A stretch of 64,000 nucleotides of DNA from Plasmopara viticola (Eukaryota > Oomycota > Peronosporomycetes > Peronosporales > Peronosporaceae): assembly GCA_001695595.3 (NCBI GenBank), contig MBPM02000006.1:1240001-1304000 (forward strand), written 5' to 3'. The notes under the pieces were generated by a model that worked only from the letters and a program-made list of their open reading frames with translations, did no database searches and was not told the DNA's origin. This document shows, in pieces, positions 1 to 11,460 of this stretch; the stretch's first letter is position 1, and each line of letters starts with the position of its first letter. Both the position numbers and the translations under genes were made by a program.

Positions 1-17
1 CTGGCACTAATTCCTTG

Positions 18-320
18 TCACGATCGAATATTACGAGGGCTGAAAGTACAATTAATGCTGGAACACTTGATGAACCACGCCTTATTTGCTTTAGTCTCAC
101 CGCTGATGAATGCGACTGCAACAATCCGAATCTCATTATTTCCAATTCTGAACCACGCCAACAACAGCACACCTTTAACTTTGTTTTTGAGAAAAGTGCC
201 ATCCAGTGCCATGCCGTGTAATGCATATGGAGCAAACGCATGAAATCCTCGCACATAATCATTTGCTGCCCGCAGATTGTACGCAGTAAAATTACTATTT
301 GAAGGTATAAATTCTCTATT
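18..320 (-). pseudogene. MULE transposase fragment (catalytic core)
   Basis: The minus strand encodes a stretch with LDGTFLKNKVKGVLLLA followed by an NNEIRIVAVAF block. This matches the start of the Mutator-like (MULE) DDE core, where the first catalytic Asp lies in a DGT/DGTHLKG-like motif. The reading frame extends upstream to roughly position 320 and stops at 18, so only part of the core is present and no zinc-binding N-terminus is seen. AT-rich DNA and a foldback sequence follow immediately upstream of the fragment. I infer a decayed DNA transposon cut by the window edge or by rearrangement. Confidence 0.7.
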
Positions 321-394
321 TTATATAGAAAAAAGAGAATTTAAAATATATGTATATTTTTGTCATTCATAATAACATCAAAATCATCTGCACT

Positions 395-534
395 ATTGTT
401 GCAAGATATTTAGGTGAGCGCCTATAGCTACACCCCCTTTCCTAGAGTTACACCCAACCCCTTTCCTAGAGTTGGGTGTAACTCTAGGAAAGGGGGTGTA
501 GCTATGGGCGCTCACCTAAATATTTTGCAACAAT
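395..534. repeat. 140-bp foldback (MITE-like) element
   Basis: Arms of 64 bp (395-458 and 471-534) are near-perfect reverse complements around a 12-nt centre. They start with ATTGTTGCAAGATATTTAGG and carry the motif GTGAGCGCC..TAGCTACACCCCC. The same terminal sequence recurs at 612-660 as the left end of the next element, so this looks like two TIRs joined head to head, or a deleted non-autonomous element of that family. Confidence 0.75.
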
Positions 535-1087
535 GACAAAAATATACACTGTCGTCGCACATTATCTCAGCATTCTAGGAAGATATATATATATCTTACA
601 TGTATATTTTTGTCATTGTTGCAAAATATTTAGGTGAGCGCCCATAGCTACACCCCCTTTCTCAGAGTTACACCCCCCTCTTTATGCTGACCAATCAAAA
701 TACAGCTTCATATCTTCAGCCACCGCTTTTTCACAAATTTATAAGCGCCGGCAGTTATTCCTGCCAAACCAATTTCTCAAATTATTTGTCATTGCTTTAC
801 CACGTAACCACTATGTCGAACCTCAAAAATGCCACTATTTTTACTTTTGAAGAGGCGGAAAGCTCTGTCAAATACATACGTAAAACCTCTAATTCCTGAA
901 CTTAAAACTTTGTATTCGTGGCACTTTTTTTGATACTCAACGCTTTACTCAAATGTTGACGCTTTTAATCTTGAGCGTTTCCCGGAACCTAATCTCCTAG
1001 CAGACTAGCTCGATTTCCCTCTTTGCGCTACCAAGACAAGCATATTCCCCCTTGTACTGTTGGCGCTCTGCTAACTTTCGCTGTTTC

Positions 1088-1779
1088 CTACACACGAAGA
1101 ACCGCTCGTAGGCGCGCATTTACAGTGGTAGCAGTGTCAGAACTCCTCGACGATGGCGTCGGCAGAAGCTCATATCGTCCATCCATTGCTGCTACCTCCA
1201 AGCAAAAATATTGGTCGACCCACTTGCCAAATTGCTGTCGCTGAGCACCAGGCGTCTCCAATGCTGTTCCTAAACTTGACAACGATCTCTGCGTCTTCAC
1301 CATACGAGAGCTAATTTCTTCAAATAACTTTCGGCAATGAGCGTCGGATATTGTCCTACAAGATTGACACCAATCGCTCCGTTAAATTCGGAATGCCCCA
1401 TAAACGGGAAGGCAACCGACGCCAGTACTCGTGCTGACTAAAAAGCAGTTTTGTTTGTCCGCCCTTTTTCGATGGTCATTCCTTGGGTCAATTATCGTTG
1501 ATTACGGCGCTTGACTGCGTGATAGCCGAGATGCATTCTTTTCTTCTTGTTCAGCGTACAGCAATCTCTGCACCAGCATCCACTAAATCTATCTTCGTCA
1601 CGACTGCAATCGTGCGTGTGCCGTTCGGATCAGCTTCTTGAGCTACCTGTAAAACTGCTGTATTGTGCATATCCACATTGGCTGACACCACGGTGATAAC
1701 GACCGTCCGCTCGTGTCTCATATATCGGTCTACCATCTCCCGTACCCTTCGGATAATACTTTGGTCTTTATGGTCACCA
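1088..1779 (-). pseudogene. Dynamin-family GTPase fragment, broken
   Basis: On the minus strand, reading from about 1779, the sequence encodes DQSIIRRVREMVDRYM, then VVITVVSANVDMHNTAVL, then AQEADPNGTRTIAVVTKIDLVDAG. These match the dynamin GTPase region up to the G4 motif (TKxDLVD). After a stop at 1551 and frameshifts, 1310-1437 still reads HEYWRRLPSRLWGIP and IRRSLPKVI. Positions 1088-1303 then read SLGTALETPGAQRQQF, as expected for the dynamin stalk. The P-loop end is missing and the frame is broken several times, so no functional protein is made. Dynamins remodel membranes; this copy is interpreted as captured debris inside a transposon. Confidence 0.75.
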
Positions 1780-1797
1780 AATTTGTGAAAAAGCGGT

Positions 1798-2130
1798 ATT
1801 GTATTGTATTGTATTGTATTACGTTATCGCGTTGCCAAGGTATGCACGTGCTAGGCTCAGTCTGGCTAGTCCACGGCATCGAGTGGTATCCGCATACGTC
1901 GGGTCTCGTTCGGCGGGCAGTGCAGCCAGCACCGAGGTCGTGAGGGTCTTCCATTATTCTGCTTCGCTCTGCCTTGGTAAGAGCCCAGGTGGCGCCCTGT
2001 GCTGGAGACCGTCGCGTCGAGGGTGAGACTCGTTAGAGACCTGCAGATGCCCGAGAGCACCTGCCCGAAGCGCGCGAGCATTTAGCCCCCGCGCTTGGAA
2101 GGAGGGCGTCACCCCAACCTTTTCCAAGCT
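1798..2130 (-). mobile_element. SINE-like element, copy 1
   Basis: This is one of four long copies of a ~300-330 bp repeat in the window. In its own orientation it starts GGAAAAGGTTGGGGTGACGC and ends in an (AATAC)n tail; here the tail is at the left (1798-1820). It is flanked by a 12-bp direct repeat TGAAAAAGCGGT (1786-1797) / TGAAAAAACGGT (2131-2142), one mismatch, which is a target-site duplication. No coding capacity. It interrupts the right TIR of the surrounding DNA transposon, so it is younger than that element. Confidence 0.8.
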
Positions 2131-2225
2131 TGAAAAAACGGTGGCTGAAGATATGAAGCTGTACTTCGATTGGTCAGCATAAAGAGGGGGGTGTATCTCT
2201 AGGAAAGGGGGTGTAGCTATAGTAT

Positions 2226-2995
2226 TGATTGCTAGGAATTTATTCTTTTTATTCATCAGTTTTTATTTTGGAGGAGTATTTCTCCATTTAGTTTAAAAAA
2301 AGGTATATTTATCCATTCTCTCGTAATTTGATGACTAGCCATTAGATTGTGACTTATAGCTCGTCGACAATTAGTAATCGACGAACAACTTGTAAATTCG
2401 TTCTTTTCGACATTTGGAAAAATTATATTGACAGAATGTGTAAGCTCTACATTTTATTGCTAAATCTATCAAATCAAAATTGTCTTATCTCCTGCAACTT
2501 TTTTGTAAATACATTTTAAGCAAAACTGAGCACAAAATTTTCGGCTTCATTGCGCGACTTTAGAGCATCAAAAAGTAATATGAACACAATGAAGTGCAAA
2601 GTATTTCGGATAGTCAATACACGCTCTGTAGCAATGTTGCCTCATCTTACTTGGCAGTGTGGAAAACATTGAAAGCTAATTAGTCATGTACGCCCCCGAA
2701 TATTGTCTATAAAAATGTATTTGGTTGTCTTCGCTTTCGACAAAAAACTGAAAATACAAATCATTATTGCCTTGCTATACCACACAACATTTGAGTTTCT
2801 CGCCAATCCTTCTACAACATGTGGAGAGCACAAAATTTACAATAATGTGGCGATGCAATTTTCTATAGTTGAAACAAAATAAATGGAAATCATTCTGCTT
2901 CAACTTCAATATTTGTCCAAATGTTAAAGATGGTTGCACAAACAAATAGCAATAACGTTGTCTGGCCCAGACGCTCGAGCAAACGATGGAGATTA
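2226..2995. other. Gene-less stretch with a solo MULE-type terminal sequence
   Basis: The only recognisable item is at about 2258-2325. It is the reverse complement of the left end of the MULE relic at 14034-14100 (shared blocks include CTCCTCCAAAA and ATATACCTTTTTT), and it ends CCATTCTCT like the right end of that relic. The rest is AT-rich with no supportable gene. It lies just beyond the 3' end of GH6-1. Confidence 0.5.
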
Positions 2996-4257
2996 TTAAT
3001 TTTGGGTCGTAGACGGAGTCTCGGACGGAGTAATAGGAATCACAGATTTGATCAATGGGGTCGCAGACTGGATCGTCGGGGTCACAGACTGGATCATCGG
3101 GGTCACGGACAGAGTGGTAGGGGTTACAGTGGTAGGGGTCTCAGACTGAAAAACAGGAGTTTCAGACTGGACGCTACCATTTGTCGGAGTAGTGGAGGTG
3201 TCTCCCGCTCCGATCGGTTCCATACCGAGCTCATGCACCAAGTAACCTTGGTCCCACAGCTTTTGAAATGCCGCCTCGTAAAAGACGCCGGCGTCGGGAC
3301 CTCCATTGCAAGTACCATCACTTTCTCCTGCAGCTTTGATCCACAGTAAGTAGTCCAGATTTGGAACGTTGGTCTCCGATGTAGGTGGGGCTCCAATGCC
3401 TGCCGTAAAAATGTTGCACCAATCTTGATTCTGGGGCGGACTATGAGAATAGAACAAAATGGAAAAGTTAGAGTTAATAGGTATTTCTCCGTCACATCAT
3501 AAATCACGTACATATAGTTCCTGCTCGTATCCACAATACAGTTTAATCTAGTCGAGTTGATGGCTTTTTGGAATTTATCGCAAAATCCGGCTATTTCGGT
3601 GGTGCTACGGTAATTGCGTGTGTTGAGAACGATGCCATGGAGACCATTCGACGCACTGAGTTCCTCAATAACAGGCATAACCTTCACAAATTGCCAATCG
3701 TTCAAAATAGTCCAGTAGCCAACATCCAAGTACAATTCCGCGTTGGCGTTCATCGATAGGGCTTCAATAGCGACCTTGAGATTTTCAAGGTATCCAAATT
3801 TAGCACCGCAACCACTCTTATCAATTTGGAGCGAAGCGGCATCAGGCTCGACGACATAGAGTACATTTCGGTCACCAATGGCGGTAGTCAGATCCTTAAG
3901 GAAGTCCTTGTAAGCGGCCGTGCTGTTGACAGAACCAGCACTTGCTTCTCCACTTTGACAATCCTTATTTGGAAGACCGTATACGACAATGACCATACGC
4001 GAGTCCTCTGGGCACTCAGAAGTAATGCGTTTAAGCATCGTTGCTCGGTCAGTCACCGACAGACGATCAGTGTACCAAGCAGCAATTGGGTATTCCTCCA
4101 AGGCATTGATTGCATAAGCAAGGTGGGGGTACTTGGATTTGGCTTGGTCATATGAAAAAGGCGCAATTGAACATATTTTTTCCGCAGCAACGTCGACGGT
4201 CAACGTGCTCAAAGCGAGCGACGCCATTGAAATGGCCGAAAGCAATGTCTTGGTCAT
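2996..4257 (-). CDS. Secreted GH6 cellobiohydrolase-type protein (GH6-1)
   Basis: Two exons: 4257-3512 (746 nt) and 3440-2996, with a 71-nt phase-2 intron (GTACGT...CATAG); 396 aa predicted. The ATG at 4257 begins a signal peptide (MTKTLLSAISMASLALS); open sequence further upstream is unlikely to be coding because the promoter motif lies at 4307-4320. GH6 hallmarks are VVYGLPNKDC (general-acid Asp, as in fungal Cel6A D175), VVEPDA (D221 equivalent), AELYLDVGYW (D263 equivalent) and IKAAGESDG (E399/D401 equivalents). It keeps the tryptophan in QDWCN, unlike the copies in the central array. A tail of about 70 residues of TPxxQSE-like repeats follows. Predicted to hydrolyse cellulose outside the cell. 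It is the sister arrangement to GH6-5: an S-type repeat relic lies just upstream in opposite orientation. Confidence 0.92.
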
Positions 4258-4306
4258 GGCGAGCAGCAGGCGATGAAACGGAAGTTTGTATTGTGCGCCA
4301 AGAGGC

Positions 4307-4320
4307 AAATGAAAGAATGA
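4307..4320 (-). promoter_or_regulatory. Oomycete Inr/FPR-like core promoter of GH6-1
   Basis: TCATTCTTTCATTT on the minus strand, 50-63 nt before the ATG, resembles the oomycete core promoter consensus GCTCATTYYNCAWTTT with one extra base in the spacer. Confidence 0.55.
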
Positions 4321-4429
4321 AGCACCTTCGGAGCATACAAGACCGCTTGCTGTGCCGCCTCGTGCACGATCGAGAATTGCCATTGCGATCGGCAGTCGAG
4401 AGATAGGCACAATACAAATGCCATACCAA

Positions 4430-5455
4430 ATCTTTAATGCTGCAAAATATGCGGTAGACTATCTGTTTCTAAGCAAATCCACATTGTACATTCAACCGCT
4501 TCGCAGAATGATTAAAGGATGAACAATATTAATCATATGCTTGTGTTTGTTAGTTGAAAAGGACTTTTTGACGTGAGAAAGGAAATGAACTCGTAATATT
4601 GTCGAGAGAAGGGAAGATGGCGAAGGCTAACGTACACGGCCTATCAAGCATACATGCATTAACTAATAACGCACTTGACTATGCGGATTAAACAAGGTTT
4701 GCACATATCCAAAGGCTTTGATTTGAGGAGTAAAATATCGGGACAGAGATCCAACGTCGTGTTTCCCGGGATAAGGACGCAAGATCTCGCGATCGTAAAA
4801 GCAACCTTCGGCTTTGCTGATAGATAATGTCCGTGCTTGGACAAAACAAGTGCGACACTTGGTAAATAAATAAGACGATGCAAGCAACATGCATGGAGAG
4901 GCTGATGAATAGAAAAAACAAATAGCGTAGATAGGTTATGAGACATGCTATAGAGCGCGATACTCTTGGGGATCGCCGTGTAATTGTTTGCATTTTGGAA
5001 AGGTCCTGTGATTCTTTCTAAAGAGCATGAAGGGATACATTAATGTTAGATTTACCCCTCTAAAGAGAAATAATAAACTACAGTAAGCCACGTAAAGTTC
5101 CACGCAACAGAAAACAACACGATGGCAAACATTGGTACGCACTGGCACGAAGATGTGCCATGCCTCTTTTACATGCTTGGTGAAGTCATTTTCTTGAGAT
5201 TTGCTGTTATTTCCCCCGCCAATCCGTCCTATGGTGCCTCCGACTTTCAAGGGTAGCGGACGGGTATGTTGGCACAATAGTTAAAAGATTGGGAACGGGT
5301 GGGCCAATTTATTAAGCGTGTTCTTTCAATTTGACAACAATTCGCCAAGCTACTTTACTCATACCACGTAAATCTTTGTGAATAAACGCGTGCTACACGA
5401 CTTAGTTTGTGTGCTAGCACAAGTAAAGGTCGTGTGGTCATGCTCTCGTGGCCCT
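4430..5455. repeat. Diverged relic of the terminal 'S' segment upstream of GH6-1
   Basis: About 4680-4950 resembles 29740-29950 in the tandem unit. Shared items are a CGTCGTGTTTC..GG.ATAAG.ACGCAAGAT block, an ACCTTCGGCTTTGCTGA-like block, and GCTTGGACAAA. It is in + orientation next to a minus-strand GH6, the same relative arrangement as segment S and GH6-5 at 39290-41891. No gene is supported in 4430-5455. Confidence 0.5.
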
Positions 5456-5511
5456 AAAGCTCCAACAAAGTTTGGATAGTGAAGTATACAAACTTTGTTG
5501 GAGCTTTTTTT
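5456..5511. other. Perfect 18-bp hairpin followed by a T run
   Basis: AAAGCTCCAACAAAGTTT (5456-5473) and its exact reverse complement (5490-5507) are separated by a 16-nt loop, and a run of seven T ends at 5511. In a eukaryote this is not a Rho-independent terminator. It could be a small foldback, a hairpin RNA or a Pol III-type end. Function unknown. Confidence 0.6.
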
Positions 5512-8500
5512 GCTGATCGAGAAAAATAAAATAAAACTTCCCAAGCGTTATATAAAAAGCGAGTACGCTACCGTACATATATTAATTTAACTCTATTTTG
5601 CACATAATGATTCATTATCCGGCCCCTCTGTGGACAATCGAGCCACAGAAAAAAATACTGTGGTAATGCAGACGTTGACCTACCAAATTTTACTTCGGAT
5701 TGAAGCCACCGTGTGGCCATCCGTACTTGCCTTACCAGCAAGGTCAATCGCGTGGACGACACTTCGAAGTGGTGCTGGCAGCACATCAAGACTCACAAAA
5801 AACTTGGGCTGTGAGGATCAAAATACCGTCTAAGACTTTCTCATTGCATGTAAGGTGCGTCAAAATCATCTTGAGAAAGTCGCTGGCAAACGCTGACCTA
5901 TCTCTCTCCGGATTCGTAAGAATTTAGAGGAAACGATGATGATTTATTTTCTTCGACAAAAACGAAACTTACTTTTTTAGCGGTAGATTTTTCATATCTA
6001 ATAATACTAATTCACTTTGAGTAAATAAATCTCCTAAGACTTCGTTTTGTCTAAATTTGACAAATACGACCACATCTCTTGTTTTTTTCAAAATGTTCAG
6101 TCACTCTTTGCCAACTTCGTTAAACGTTTGTGTAGAAATGGGTACGGTTTTCGCATTGAAGACCTAGAAAATTAACGTTTTTTTACCTTGCCCTCGCTTG
6201 TCTAAAAGCATTCGGGCTTTAATGCGTTGGCGGTGCTCTTGGGTCTTTAGCATGTATACCCAAAAGAAAGCAAAGTCCGTGGATGTGCAGACCGCATTGT
6301 TGAGTGCAATCCATTAGAGATAGCTCAACAACTCACGCATGTGGCGCCTCAACGTACATACTGCGCACAATAGCACACGATTAAACTTAGAGTTTAATGT
6401 TCTGTCTCATAGTTTTTTGAGTTCAAAAAGCATCTGACAAAATGCAGCAGTAAAACCCAGGTTCATTACCAATAACATCGTTTTCGTAAGGTCATCTTAT
6501 TGTAATCTAAACCATAAACAGCCTTGCTTCAGTAATACTAGCTGGAATAGTTGCAAAACACATCCTTTTGCTCAGGTGGTACACGAAGACTTCTGCGCCA
6601 GTTTTGCGATCACTTAAGGCAAAAGAACAACAGAGTAATGGTGTATAGACATCCAGCATTTCGCCGATACTGGTTAGTACTCATATGATGCCAACATATG
6701 AGCCGCAGGTCGGACCCTCACAGATACTCCCGTACTTGGTCACTCATTTGCACATCAATGCATGGATAAGGCATTTTCTCGGGTCGAGGACCGCTAGTTC
6801 ATTGTGCTTCCATAAGTCTATCATGCTTAGGTTCACTCGTCGCTCAAAATGACGACTCGGGCTGGGTCTACCAGATTGACCTTATAGCAAATCAGACAGT
6901 CTGATGATTCACATCAATTCAACTACGAGCACCATAGAAGGGTTCACCACTCAGTTTGAGCATCGTTGCCTGCAATAAATCCGATGATAAAGGTCTAATA
7001 TTTATATGCTTGGCGAAATGGTTGCCGGCAAAACTTTTGAACTGTGCTGGTATGGAATATCGCAAGCACATCAATTGTGCTAGGGCTGTATCTTCCACAA
7101 AACGATTTTTTTGCAAAAATTGCCTTCAACTAACCACAGATTAAAGCGTGGTGTATTTACCGCCGCCATAAAAAACAGCATGGTCCTAGAAAGCTCAAAA
7201 GGGTAAGAGCCCTAAGGATGCTTTTGAAACGTTACCAATTCATTCTTAATGGTCAAAAATATTTTAAATGAAGATATTACTGAATTCGGCAGCTTCGAGC
7301 TGCTCAAACCAGAGCGAAAATTTTTGCCTGCGTTCGTCATTGGGGTGTTGCACTAACACGCAGCCAAGAGTATTGTGCACGGCGTCGCAGCTAACGCTCA
7401 ACACTTATGTCTCATCCGGCAGAGCCTATGTTAAAAGCGATTAAAAGGTTTTAAATAACGCTATCAAACGTTACTTGATGTTGGCTCTTTCCGTTTTTTA
7501 TCATTTTCCCGGACAATGGCCTTGAGACTCGCATACACAACAGTGTACTTGTGCAAATTGTTAGCCAGGTCCGACCACTTCCTGAAAATCTTTGAACTTG
7601 TGGTAGACCATGTCGATATTAGTATTAATTATTCAGGGTCTACTTAAACGCTCTAGCTGTTTACAAAGTAGCCCAACACTAGAATTTCTTTCGCATCAGA
7701 GACACATTTGTCAGTATTAGCATACATATTTATGGTCATAAAGACCTCAAGAACCGGCTTTGGGTGTCTAAACGAGCCACTGATCGCTGATAGAGCAACT
7801 TAGAAACGAATGTGCGGTCCCATTATGTCGAGGCAAGCGTCCAAAATGGTCGAAACGTAATTGGAAGATACGTTTAGCGGAGCCGGGGCTTTTAATAGTC
7901 CTTATGTACTTAAATAGGCGTACTTTTCGTCGTGTGGGGTATAATGGACTGTCTGGTTCGAATCTGACATCCTTTATTGAATAAACTTAGCGCTCCGTCC
8001 GAATGTGCTTATAAGCAACTTGTCTTTTCTCGGGATAAGTATTCGTGTAGACACTGTTTTTTTTTACCTATCAGTCGTCACTTTCCGATCTGCTTTTAAG
8101 CTCCAAAAATCGCGACGAGTGCGGAAGGTTTAACTTTTGTGATTTCACTGCACGAGGAGAATTTATCCGGTGAGAGAATTGATGATAGTTTATAAGAAGC
8201 GCACTTCTTACGCGGCGTTAAATCGAATTGTGGGATCTTTTAAAATTCTAAGTCACGATGCATTGAGCGCAGTTTGAAAAGCCCCTATACACTTTCTTCG
8301 ATTGTTCTGGGTTTGAGCTCGTCACTGTCTAGTAACTCTAATTTGTCCAAGGTCAGACCACACACCCTATGACACAACAATACTCATGATAAAAAAATGT
8401 TAGCCATGGGGGCCGTTAATAGCATTTAATTTTTTGAATTGAATCCCTTTTCTTGTCTAGCGTAATTAATTTACTTGTTCTTTGCTTTACCCACTGAGTT

Positions 8501-11113
8501 TAAACACTAATGAGACCTTTCATCGGAACTTCGATACTCGCTCAAATAAGTTTTATGATACCTACTTACTAATTTATTTTACGCACAGACAGTGTTGTTC
8601 ACTTGTGAGAATTTGATCTTGGCTTTCTGTTAGCCACCTATGGAACGAGTAGTCTCACAATTTGAGCGCTTTCTTAAGCGTCTTTGATAGCCGATGGGCT
8701 TACCAGATGATGTTGTTCACAGAAAAATCCCTATAGACGTCGTCACATCCACAATTAGAGAGATTCAACACCATTGATACCTGATGCATTGCGTACTTTT
8801 TCGTCTTCCTTTCTAAATAAGCCAAAGGCGCAACTTGGGCGAAACCATTAAGTACCACAGCGGGACTGAGCGGCTAGAGCCTACAGTCTTCCCGGCAAAT
8901 CGATTTAGGATCCGTACTATCGGGGCCAGGATCAACACAAACTAGTCTATGTTATTAACTATTTTGCCGAGGTTTTGAAATTCACATCCAGATCATTGTT
9001 AAAACGAGGGGTGTCTAGAACTTTCATCGAACTAAAATTGATTGACTTTCGTAAGCCTTATTTGAAGCATCATATATTCTAGGTTAGCGCATTGAAACCA
9101 TGTAAAAATCTATCATCCGCCGAAATTAACAAAACCTCGTAATGGTTTCTCGTACCCTTGTGCACGTGCGTATATAACTAGTAGTCCTCTGCTCCTAGTT
9201 CCTCTGCTGATGCCGTCAAGCTCTTAGGGGATAGATTTCCATAGTGTGTATCCACCACACACTCATCATCCCAGTGGGATGCATTACTTCTGCTCTTGAC
9301 CAGCACTTTTTTGATTTTGATGGTCCGGCTGGCGCTAGAGATCCCTGGAATAGCTAAGGCAGGACGAAGTTCAGTTCACTTGGTCTGCTTCCTTTGGAGC
9401 GGACATTGATCATTAGTATCATAGCAGCCAAAATGCTGATAAAACTTTGTTTGAAAATCTCCGAGTTCAGAAGAATTGGACCCAAGTTAGAGAGCCTACG
9501 AGTACCTCTTCGGATACTATCGGACAGAACACTATCCGTCTCAAGCACTGTAAAGACGTGAGACTGCTTGTGACTGTTCCCCTATTAGAGTGCGACTCTT
9601 TCATATCGCGCCCTGCACTCTCAAAGTCTAATGGGAGACAAAGTCACCGCTACGCCATCCATAAATCCAGCCATTTGGACTTGTTTGAGGTCTAACCCCC
9701 AAGTGATGGAGGTCGTTATCCCTTTGACTTTGAGATATTTCTATGAAGCTTAAATTTCAGTTTAGGAGGTGCGACGCCAGGAAATTCATGAAGCTCACTC
9801 GAAGTATTAATGCTCTTAATCGTTCCCTCATATGCCTCATAGACTCAAAACACTCCAGGGCTTCCCAGAGGGGCCCTGCGGGAGAATATAGAAGCTTTCG
9901 GTAAATAATTGCTAAGTGTTTGCCCTCTTCAGGGAGTTGACGTATTTACCAATTTATTGACAGAAGTAATAAAATTATCATCATCTCACGTACAATTTTG
10001 TTTCTGTGCTGAATTTAATCCTGGCATGTAAGCAATAAATGCATTCGTTCTTTTTAAATATATCTTGGTATGCAAATCCGTCTAAATACCGAATGAGTGC
10101 CTGTCGTGCACTTAAATCACCGTATTCATGGCACTTTTAACGATATGCCAGCTATTACAAATATAAGGTCAGCTTCATGTTACATCGTTACATTTAAGCA
10201 ACAAAAGAAGATACTGCGCGATAGCTGCTAAATGATTCATACTTCGTTCTACCCATTATTACCAAAAAAGCGTGAACGCAAACAGTGAGCATAACTGGGC
10301 TTAGTAATACTTACGTCAGTTGTCGCAACTTTTTTTAACAGGGAAAAGTGCCGCTTCGATGGTTGTCATGCACCGAACTTTGAGACGACCAGAGTCAGTC
10401 TCTGCTGCCCCGTTCACAACTAGCCGGGTATTATAATCATTTCAGCCTCCTGATCCAGAACATGATATTTCCTTCGCCCTCTATTTCAAACACTTTTACA
10501 TTCACCGTAAAAATCTTTGACTTGGACAGCGCAACCGTCTCACCAATCCAGACGATATCCTTTTCTTTCGAACAATGATAATTCAACAGATCACTTTAAG
10601 CTAGAAAATGCCTGTAATGGTAAAAGTCACTTTGTTGGATCTTTGGGCCACTTGTTTTGCACCCTTTTGGAAAAAAGCAAGACCTTAGTTCTATCTGGCC
10701 CTACCACGCGTGCCCTAAGGCATGCAAGCTGACTTCCGGCCCATATAAATTAGCTTTCTAGACCTGAGTACCATAATATCAATTACATAGAGAGTGTCGT
10801 AGATGCATCAAGGAAGCGTTGGGCCTTTGACATTTGCACTATCATTTGAACTGACACCAGTCACAAAAAGCTATCTATCAAACTCTGAAAGCAAGTATTA
10901 GTTACAACACTTAGAACAGAAATAGTTTTTTCGTGTTCATATAAGAACAATTTTTGTTTTTGTCTTGCAGTTATAACTTCTATGAAGTTCAAACGCTACA
11001 ACTCCTATCCGATATCCGATACATTATTCAAATGGTTTAAATCAACATTCTTTCTTAGATTGTGTAATACTTTCTGCCAACGGCTCATTACTAAGTACTT
11101 CTTCATAAGGATG
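5512..11113. other. Long gene-less stretch
   Basis: No reading frame here shows a recognisable domain. The longest open frames are about 60-80 codons and look like chance. I see no clear TIRs, LTRs or tandem arrays. It may contain very old transposon DNA that cannot be recognised without database comparison. Confidence 0.5.
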
Positions 11114-11126
11114 TATTGACATATTA

Positions 11127-11447
11127 TTGTATTGTATTACGTTATCGCGTTGCCAAGTTATGCACGTGCTAGGCTCTATGGCTAGTCCACGGCATAGAGT
11201 GGTGTCCGCATACGTCGGGTCTCGTTCGGCGGGCAGTGCAGCCAGCACCGAGGCCATGAGGGTCTTCCATTATTTTGTGTAGTTCTGACTTGGTAAGAGC
11301 CCAGGTGGCGCCCTGGTGCTGGAGACCGTCGCGTCGAGGGTGAGACTCGTTAGAGACCTGCAGATGCCCGAGAGCACCTGCCCGAAGCGCGCGAGCATTT
11401 AGCCCCCGCGCTTGGAAGGAGGGCGTCACTCCAACCTTTTCCGAAAA
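11127..11447 (-). mobile_element. SINE-like element, copy 2, with perfect 13-bp TSD
   Basis: Same family as 1798-2130, with the (AATAC)n tail at the left and the GGAAAAGGTTGGAGTGACGC head at the right. It is bounded by identical 13-bp repeats TATTGACATATTA at 11114-11126 and 11448-11460, proving insertion by target-primed or staggered-cut integration. The internal sequence differs from copies 1, 3 and 4 by few substitutions, so activity was fairly recent. Confidence 0.88.
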
Positions 11448-11460
11448 TATTGACATATTA

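Larger units (their letters stand above)
601..2225. mobile_element. TIR element carrying a captured dynamin gene fragment (Pack-type)
   Basis: Positions about 640-745 (cacccccctctttatgctgacc ... cttcagccaccg) recur in reverse complement at about 2131-2222 with roughly 90% identity by eye, giving terminal inverted repeats of about 100 bp. The left TIR has the outer sequence GTGAGCGCCCATAGC, which the right one lacks, so the right end is truncated. The interior is not transposase: it holds a decayed dynamin-family coding fragment on the minus strand. A SINE-like element is inserted at the inner edge of the right TIR. Gene fragments between TIRs without transposase is the Pack-MULE/Pack-TIR pattern; the superfamily is not determined. 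Confidence 0.6.

Noticed and set aside
5456..5511. Bacterial Rho-independent terminator
   Set aside because: Introns, LTR elements, hAT and SINEs show the DNA is eukaryotic, and there is no gene immediately upstream.
7930..7975. Possible tRNA (GGTTCGAATCT box-B-like sequence)
   Set aside because: The T-arm stem does not pair and no box A, D-arm or acceptor stem lies at the right distance.
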